6,841 bases of DNA from Methylococcaceae bacterium (GTDB lineage Bacteria > Pseudomonadota > Gammaproteobacteria > Methylococcales > Methylomonadaceae). The notes under the pieces were generated by a model, which did no database searches, was not told where the DNA came from, and saw only the letters and a list, made by a program, of their open reading frames with translations. The first letter of the stretch is position 1. The number at the start of each line of letters is the position of its first letter. A program made the position numbers and the translations under genes. The stretch is taken from assembly GCA_009925045.1 (NCBI GenBank), contig RFQK01000085.1, positions 1 through 6,841 of the forward strand, in the 5' to 3' direction. Positions 1-6,841 of the stretch are shown piece by piece.

Positions 1-458
1 AGTTTTAGTTGCTGATGGGTTTGATCAACATCGCCCTGCCAATGACGAATACGAATTTGGAAGCGGTTACCCGCCAACACCCCGCGTTTCAGTTTGCGGG
101 GATGACGCGTAACACTAAGAATCTGCAATTGTTCGGAATTCAGAGCTTGCCAGTCAGGATCAGGTTTGCCAGGTAACCAGACACTAAACCACTGCCGCGT
201 GCGGCCATGTCGGTCCTTGAGTCCGGCGAAACCAATATCACGCTGTCTGACACCGGCATGACGCGCCAACACTCTGGCGACGTATTCGGTGTTTTCATGA
301 CATTTTTCAATATAAAGAAAACTATGTTCGCCCTGCCCTTCTGGCTGGAAAGGCAAAAATTCTTCGACGATAAAATCGTCGGTTTGCAATTTGAACTGCC
401 CTTGGGCGCCAGGCCCACCATAGGCAAAAGCCAGCGACTGAACCGATGGGAATTGCAC
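1..458 (-). CDS. truD: tRNA pseudouridine(13) synthase TruD, N-terminal 152 residues (3' end beyond window)
   Basis: TruD converts uridine 13 of certain tRNAs (tRNA-Glu in E. coli) to pseudouridine in the cytoplasm. The minus-strand frame translates without a stop from a GTG at 456-458 to the window edge. It shows the family N-terminus: a GGPGAQGQFK segment (13-22), DDFIVEE (27-33), GEHSFLYIEK (43-52), the catalytic motif GFAGLKDRHG (76-85) with the presumed nucleophile Asp82 (Asp80 in E. coli), and RHPRKLKRG near 118-126 followed by the GNRF segment (130-133). About 150 of the usual 350 residues are present. The frame has no ATG, so GTG is chosen. It overlaps the ispF stop by one base (TAGTG) with no clear Shine-Dalgarno, suggesting translational coupling. 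The only serious doubt is the exact start. Confidence 0.93.
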   Translation of the reverse strand, partial: MQFPSVQSLAFAYGGPGAQGQFKLQTDDFIVEEFLPFQPEGQGEHSFLYIEKCHENTEYVARVLARHAGVRQRDIGFAGLKDRHGRTRQWFSVWLPGKPDPDWQALNSEQLQILSVTRHPRKLKRGVLAGNRFQIRIRHWQGDVDQTHQQLK

Positions 459-931
459 TATTTTTCGATCAGCACAACTGCCTGAACCGCAATGCCTTCT
501 TTGCGACCTTCAAAGCCCAGTTTTTCGGTGGTAGTGGCTTTGACATTAATACAATCAATATCCACTAAAAGATCGGCGGCGATATTAGCCCGCATAGCTG
601 GCACATGTGGCAACATTTTAGGTGCCTGAGCAATAATAGTCACATCGGCATTGATAAGCGAATAGCCTTTTTCCTGCACGATGGTATAGACATGACGTAA
701 CAACACTCGGCTATCGGCGCCTTTAAACTCGGGATCAGTATCCGGAAAGTGTTTACCGATATCACCTAAGGCTGCTGCCCCTAAAATGGCATCCGCCAAA
801 GCATGCAGCACCACATCACCGTCTGAATGCGCTTCCAGACCTTTTTCATAAGGAATAGTCACACCACCGAGGATAATATGATCGCCGTCATTAAAACGGT
901 GTACATCATAACCTTGACCCACACGTATCAT
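458..931 (-). CDS. ispF: 2-C-methyl-D-erythritol 2,4-cyclodiphosphate synthase IspF
   Basis: IspF cyclises CDP-ME 2-phosphate to MEcPP with release of CMP, the step after IspE in the MEP isoprenoid pathway. It is a soluble trimer. The 157-residue protein has the normal family length. Visible signatures are GYDVHRF at 7-13 with metal ligands Asp9 and His11, the HSDGD motif at 35-39, the third ligand His43, [11 protein letters not shown] at 57-67, and the [10 protein letters not shown] motif at 131-140. The ATG overlaps the ispD stop (ATGA, 928-931). A good Shine-Dalgarno (GGAG at 940-943 on the minus strand, 8 nt spacing) lies inside the ispD 3' end. It follows ispD as in many gammaproteobacteria, although ispE acts between them and is not here. 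All key residues are intact. Confidence 0.98.
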   Translation of the reverse strand: MIRVGQGYDVHRFNDGDHIILGGVTIPYEKGLEAHSDGDVVLHALADAILGAAALGDIGKHFPDTDPEFKGADSRVLLRHVYTIVQEKGYSLINADVTIIAQAPKMLPHVPAMRANIAADLLVDIDCINVKATTTEKLGFEGRKEGIAVQAVVLIEK

Positions 932-1623
932 GCTTGTTGCTCCATATAAAAAGCGGCTAATTCCAAATCTTCCGGCCGAGTGATTTTGATATTGTCAGGA
1001 CGACCTTCCACAATACTGGGCCTAAAACCCAAAAGCTCCAGAGCACTGGCTTCATCGGTTACAGCCGGATTGCCTTCAGTATTTTGTAATGCTTGACGTA
1101 ACATACCGTATCGAAACATTTGCGGCGTCAAGGCCCGCCAGATCTGTTGGCGGTTGATGGTAGCAACAATCTGATCGCCCTCTACTTGCTTTAAGGTATC
1201 GTGAGATGACAAAGCCAGAATACCGCCAACAGGATGCTGTGCGAGACTGGCAATTAAACGCTGAATGTCACCCGAAGTGATGCAAGGACGCGCAGCATCA
1301 TGCACTAAAACCCAGTCATCCTCATGCGCTTTGCCTTCCAGAGCTTTTAGGGCCGATAACACTGAGTCGGCACGCTCTTTTCCGCCCGGCGCAGTGATCA
1401 CCGCGGGATTTTGTGAAATGGGTAATTCGGGCCAATAGGGATCTTCGACCGAAATCGCAACCGACACAGCCTGAAAAGCCCCTGAACCTAACAAGCGTTG
1501 CAAGGTATGTTCAATGACTGTTTGACCAAGCAGAGGCAAATACTGTTTAGGACGATCGGCCTGCATACGCTTACCGACACCGGCTGCAGGCACAACGGCC
1601 CAGCAGGAATTGGAGTTAGTCAT
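928..1623 (-). CDS. ispD: 2-C-methyl-D-erythritol 4-phosphate cytidylyltransferase IspD
   Basis: IspD transfers CMP from CTP to MEP, giving CDP-ME in the MEP isoprenoid pathway. The 231 residues match the usual length. The nucleotidyltransferase motif [11 protein letters not shown] is at 10-20, and Arg19 and Lys26 correspond to E. coli Arg20 and Lys27. GGKERADSV (80-88), VHDAARP (107-113), RALTPQ (163-168), TDEAS (189-193) and NIKIT (211-215) complete the active-site set. The start codon lies within the end of ftsB (8-nt overlap, 1616-1623). No strong Shine-Dalgarno is seen, so coupling to ftsB translation is likely. The gene downstream is ispF, also with overlap. Its CTP comes from PyrG, encoded at the head of the same cluster. 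Nothing is abnormal. Confidence 0.98.
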   Translation of the reverse strand: MTNSNSCWAVVPAAGVGKRMQADRPKQYLPLLGQTVIEHTLQRLLGSGAFQAVSVAISVEDPYWPELPISQNPAVITAPGGKERADSVLSALKALEGKAHEDDWVLVHDAARPCITSGDIQRLIASLAQHPVGGILALSSHDTLKQVEGDQIVATINRQQIWRALTPQMFRYGMLRQALQNTEGNPAVTDEASALELLGFRPSIVEGRPDNIKITRPEDLELAAFYMEQQA

Positions 1624-1912
1624 GGGTTTCTAAGACTTGAAAGAAGGTTTCGTTTTCTTTGATCATGCCCAAGTCATAACGGGCACGCTCTTCTATGGTT
1701 TCCAGACCTTTACGCAGATCGACTACTTCAGCATAAAGACCGGCGTTACGATCTTTCTTTTCTTGGGCGTCTTTGCTTAAGGCTTCGAGACGATCACGAA
1801 ACTCAATAATTTGCGACAGACTAGCATCGCCCAACCATAAACGGTACTGGAAGTGAGCAATCAGCAGAATGATGACGATAACCAGAATTCTAATGGCGAG
1901 TCTCCCGTTCAT
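1616..1912 (-). CDS. ftsB: Cell division protein FtsB (DivIC family)
   Basis: FtsB is a small bitopic inner-membrane protein that forms the FtsQLB complex and helps activate septal peptidoglycan synthesis. The 98-residue product has the expected architecture: a short basic N-terminus, one hydrophobic segment at about 5-20, the post-membrane FQYRLWLG (21-28; compare LQYSLWFG in E. coli), a charged coiled-coil stretch at about 31-70, and the C-terminal signature [21 protein letters not shown] (71-91). Length and motifs fit the family. It sits between eno and ispD, the typical gammaproteobacterial position. The start region is unusual: a GC-rich hairpin ends one base before the ATG, leaving no accessible Shine-Dalgarno, and a 12-codon reading frame stops across the start codon. 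The sequence alone cannot show whether these control translation. Confidence 0.95.
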   Translation of the reverse strand: MNGRLAIRILVIVIILLIAHFQYRLWLGDASLSQIIEFRDRLEALSKDAQEKKDRNAGLYAEVVDLRKGLETIEERARYDLGMIKENETFFQVLETHD

Positions 1913-1947
1913 TCCGGGCCAGAATCATCCGGCCCGGGACAGAGCAT
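1909..1947 (-). other. Possible 12-codon upstream reading frame overlapping the ftsB start
   Basis: On the minus strand an ATG at 1945-1947 opens a 12-codon frame ([12 protein letters not shown]). Its TGA stop (1909-1911) overlaps the ftsB ATG (1910-1912) in an ATGA arrangement. It begins 9 nt after the eno stop codon and has no Shine-Dalgarno, so it could be read only by reinitiating ribosomes. Its translation would run through the hairpin that masks the ftsB start. It is too short to be called a gene from sequence alone and may be chance. Confidence 0.25.
1914..1937 (-). promoter_or_regulatory. GC-only hairpin immediately upstream of the ftsB start codon
   Basis: A perfect 7-bp inverted repeat (CCGGGCC and GGCCCGG) encloses a 10-nt loop in the 44-nt gap between eno and ftsB. 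In the transcript it ends one base before the ftsB ATG and occupies the place of a ribosome binding site. No T-run follows on either strand, so it is not a typical intrinsic terminator. It could restrain ftsB translation relative to eno, or act as an mRNA processing or stability element. The structure is seen directly; its role is inferred. Confidence 0.5.
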
Positions 1948-1956
1948 CAATTAAGA

Positions 1957-5626
<3,670 letters not shown>

Positions 5627-5665
5627 TTAGCGGATGACAATAGAGGGAGGTTCAAAAAGGCCTCA

Positions 5666-5695
5666 ATTTTAGCAGTTTTATCCGGAGAAAGTCTG
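5666..5695 (-). promoter_or_regulatory. Probable sigma-70 promoter for the pyrG cluster (extended -10)
   Basis: On the minus strand TGCTAAAAT (5666-5674) is an extended -10 element (TG, one base, then TAAAAT). A weak -35-like CAGACT (5690-5695) lies 18 nt upstream, with three of six consensus matches. Initiation would fall near 5658-5661, giving a leader of about 50 nt. The leader contains an AGGG (5621-5624) 12 nt before the ATG, a distant and weak ribosome binding site. This is the best box in the gap; the start site itself is inferred. Confidence 0.5.
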
Positions 5696-5705
5696 CTTAA
5701 TTAAG
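5696..5705. repeat. 10-bp perfect palindrome between divergent promoters
   Basis: CTTAATTAAG is its own reverse complement and lies directly upstream of the proposed pyrG -35. It could be an operator, but short A+T palindromes arise by chance and no known site is recognised. Confidence 0.2.
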
Positions 5706-5734
5706 GATTAGCTCATTATTAGGTCGGTATAGGG

Positions 5735-5740
5735 TAAAAT
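5735..5740 (+). promoter_or_regulatory. Possible -10 box for trpS
   Basis: TAAAAT lies 37 nt before the trpS ATG at 5778, which would leave a leader of about 30 nt. No good -35 hexamer is found at 16-18 nt spacing, so the assignment is weak. The overlapping TATAGG at 5729-5734 is an alternative. Confidence 0.3.
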
Positions 5741-5767
5741 GGGCAAATTAGTCTGCATTCGGATCAA

Positions 5768-5771
5768 AGAG
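5768..5771 (+). promoter_or_regulatory. Shine-Dalgarno supporting the trpS start at 5778
   Basis: AGAG within AAAGAG lies 6 nt before the ATG at 5778. It supports this start over the in-frame ATG at 5739, which lies inside the likely promoter and would add 13 residues not found in the family. Confidence 0.5.
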
Positions 5772-5777
5772 CAACAC

Positions 5778-6794
5778 ATGGAAAAATCGATCGTTCTTAC
5801 GGGCATTACCACCACAGGTACCCCACATTTAGGCAATTATGCAGGTGCTATTCGTCCTGCCATTAACGCCAGCAAAGATGAAAACAGCCGGCCATTTTAT
5901 TTTTTGGCTGATTATCACGCCTTAATAAAATGCACGGAACCTGATCGGGTTAAACAATCCAGCCTGGAAATTGCTGCATCTTGGTTGGCTCTAGGATTGG
6001 ATACGTCTAACGCCGTGTTTTATCGCCAATCAGATGTTCCGGAAATATTAGAACTCAGCTGGATTTTAACCTGCTCTACGGCCAAAGGCCTCATGAACCG
6101 TGCCCATGCCTATAAAGCGGCTGTTGCCGAAAATGAGGAAACTGAAGGGAGTGATGCTGACAAGGGCATAACCATGGGTTTGTTCAGCTACCCGATTCTG
6201 ATGGCCGCCGATATTTTGATGTTTAATGCCAATAAAGTTCCAGTGGGTAAAGATCAGATCCAACACATTGAAATGGCCCGTGATATTGCCAGCCGCTTTA
6301 ACCATGTCTATGGCGAACATTTTGTGCTGCCTGAAGCCGTTCTTGATGACAATGCCGCCACCTTGCTCGGTCTTGATGGCCGCAAAATGAGTAAAAGCTA
6401 TAACAACACGATTCCCTTATTTGAATCCGAGAAAAAACTCCGCAAACTGATCAATAAGATCAAAACCAATTCGCTGGAGCCCGGTGAACCTAAAGAGACT
6501 GAAGGCTGCACGCTGTTTGGCATCTATCAGGCATTTGCCAGCCCACAGGAAGTGGATGCGATTCGCCAACGTTATGCAGAAGGCATAGGCTGGGGCGAAA
6601 TGAAGCAAGTCTTGTTTGAAAAAATCAATGACGAACTCACCCCAGCCAGAGAACGTTACGAAGCCTTGCTGGAATCTCCTGAACACATTGAACAACAACT
6701 GCGCGAAGGCGCTGAAAAAGCCCGCGAGATAAGCATACCGTTTATTCGGCGCATTCGCGAAGCGGTGGGTATTTCATCGATCAGCAAGTCATAA
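5778..6794 (+). CDS. trpS: Tryptophanyl-tRNA synthetase
   Basis: This class I aminoacyl-tRNA synthetase attaches tryptophan to tRNA-Trp. Starting at the ATG at 5778 it has 338 residues, normal for bacterial TrpRS. It begins EKSIVLTGITTTGTPHLGNYAGAI, in which PHLGN (16-20) is the HIGH-equivalent motif. FYFLADYHALIK (40-51), GLMNRAHAYKA (104-114), MGLFSYPILMAADILMFNANK (133-153), VPVGKDQIQHIEMARDIA (154-171) and GRKMSKSYNNT (201-211) with the KMSKS loop (203-207) follow in order. It is the TTTGTPHLGN subtype seen in Xanthomonadales and relatives rather than the E. coli-like form. The longer reading frame from 5739 is rejected because its extra 13 residues precede the conserved start and cover the promoter. 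It is divergent from pyrG and not part of that operon. Confidence 0.97.
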   Translation: MEKSIVLTGITTTGTPHLGNYAGAIRPAINASKDENSRPFYFLADYHALIKCTEPDRVKQSSLEIAASWLALGLDTSNAVFYRQSDVPEILELSWILTCSTAKGLMNRAHAYKAAVAENEETEGSDADKGITMGLFSYPILMAADILMFNANKVPVGKDQIQHIEMARDIASRFNHVYGEHFVLPEAVLDDNAATLLGLDGRKMSKSYNNTIPLFESEKKLRKLINKIKTNSLEPGEPKETEGCTLFGIYQAFASPQEVDAIRQRYAEGIGWGEMKQVLFEKINDELTPARERYEALLESPEHIEQQLREGAEKAREISIPFIRRIREAVGISSISKS

Positions 6795-6841
6795 GCAACA
6801 ATACCATCGAACAGCGACATTCTGCTAAGGCCTCGCGCTTA
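6795..6841. other. Unassigned tail after trpS
   Basis: These 47 nt contain no hairpin with a T-run and no supported start codon. Two plus-strand frames remain open to the edge, but the stretch is too short to judge. Confidence 0.5.

Noticed and set aside
140..427. 95-codon ATG frame on the minus strand and a 92-codon plus-strand frame at 207-485
   Set aside because: Both are out of frame with truD, which has clear family motifs across the same bases; neither translation resembles a known protein.
1914..1937. Intrinsic terminator between eno and ftsB
   Set aside because: The stem is strong but no run of T follows on either strand, and the next base run enters the ftsB coding region.
5739..5777. 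Longer trpS reading frame from the ATG at 5739
   Set aside because: The extra 13 residues precede the conserved TrpRS N-terminus, the ATG sits inside a likely -10 box, and the ATG at 5778 has a better-spaced AGAG.
6795..6841. Start of another plus-strand gene after trpS
   Set aside because: Open frames reach the edge but there is no start codon with a ribosome binding site and too little sequence to judge.

Overview
The window reads as an ordinary gammaproteobacterial chromosome segment of housekeeping genes, with base composition close to balanced. A long gene cluster lies on the minus strand, in transcription order pyrG - kdsA - eno - ftsB - ispD - ispF - truD (truD runs off the left edge). 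A divergent trpS lies on the plus strand at the right. The order pyrG-eno-ftsB-ispD-ispF-truD is a familiar gammaproteobacterial neighbourhood. Having kdsA between pyrG and eno, and a TrpRS of the TTTGTPHLGN type, resembles non-enteric lineages (Xanthomonadales, or Methylophaga/Thiotrichales-like bacteria). The exact genus is a guess. No mobile elements, CRISPR arrays, tRNAs or rRNAs are visible.

Layout: 1-458 truD (5' part only, GTG start); 458-931 ispF; 928-1623 ispD; 1616-1912 ftsB; 1957-3240 eno; 3255-4007 kdsA; 4004-5608 pyrG; 5609-5777 divergent promoter region; 5778-6794 trpS; 6795-6841 unassigned tail. The minus-strand genes are packed very tightly (overlaps of 1, 4, 8 and 4 nt, gaps of 14 and 44 nt). 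They are probably one operon driven from a promoter upstream of pyrG, where an extended -10 box is visible. The genes link CTP supply (PyrG) to CTP-consuming isoprenoid synthesis (IspD, then IspF), and also cover Kdo/LPS synthesis (KdsA), PEP production (Eno; PEP is a KdsA substrate), division (FtsB) and tRNA pseudouridylation (TruD).

The main anomaly is the pyrG/kdsA junction. The only usable kdsA ATG (ATGA overlap with the pyrG stop) gives a 250-residue protein without the conserved first beta strand. The missing conserved motif ([10 protein letters not shown], compare family IAGPCVIES) is nevertheless encoded in the same frame immediately upstream, inside the pyrG 3' end, and is cut off by an in-frame TAA at 4041-4043. 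Correspondingly, PyrG loses its usual C-terminus right after the conserved STPR and ends in a 12-residue tail read mostly from this kdsA-like DNA in another frame. This looks like a small deletion or fusion that joined the two genes, either real or an assembly error. A second item is a GC-rich hairpin and a 12-codon upstream reading frame directly preceding, and overlapping, the ftsB start. The rest of the window is conventional.
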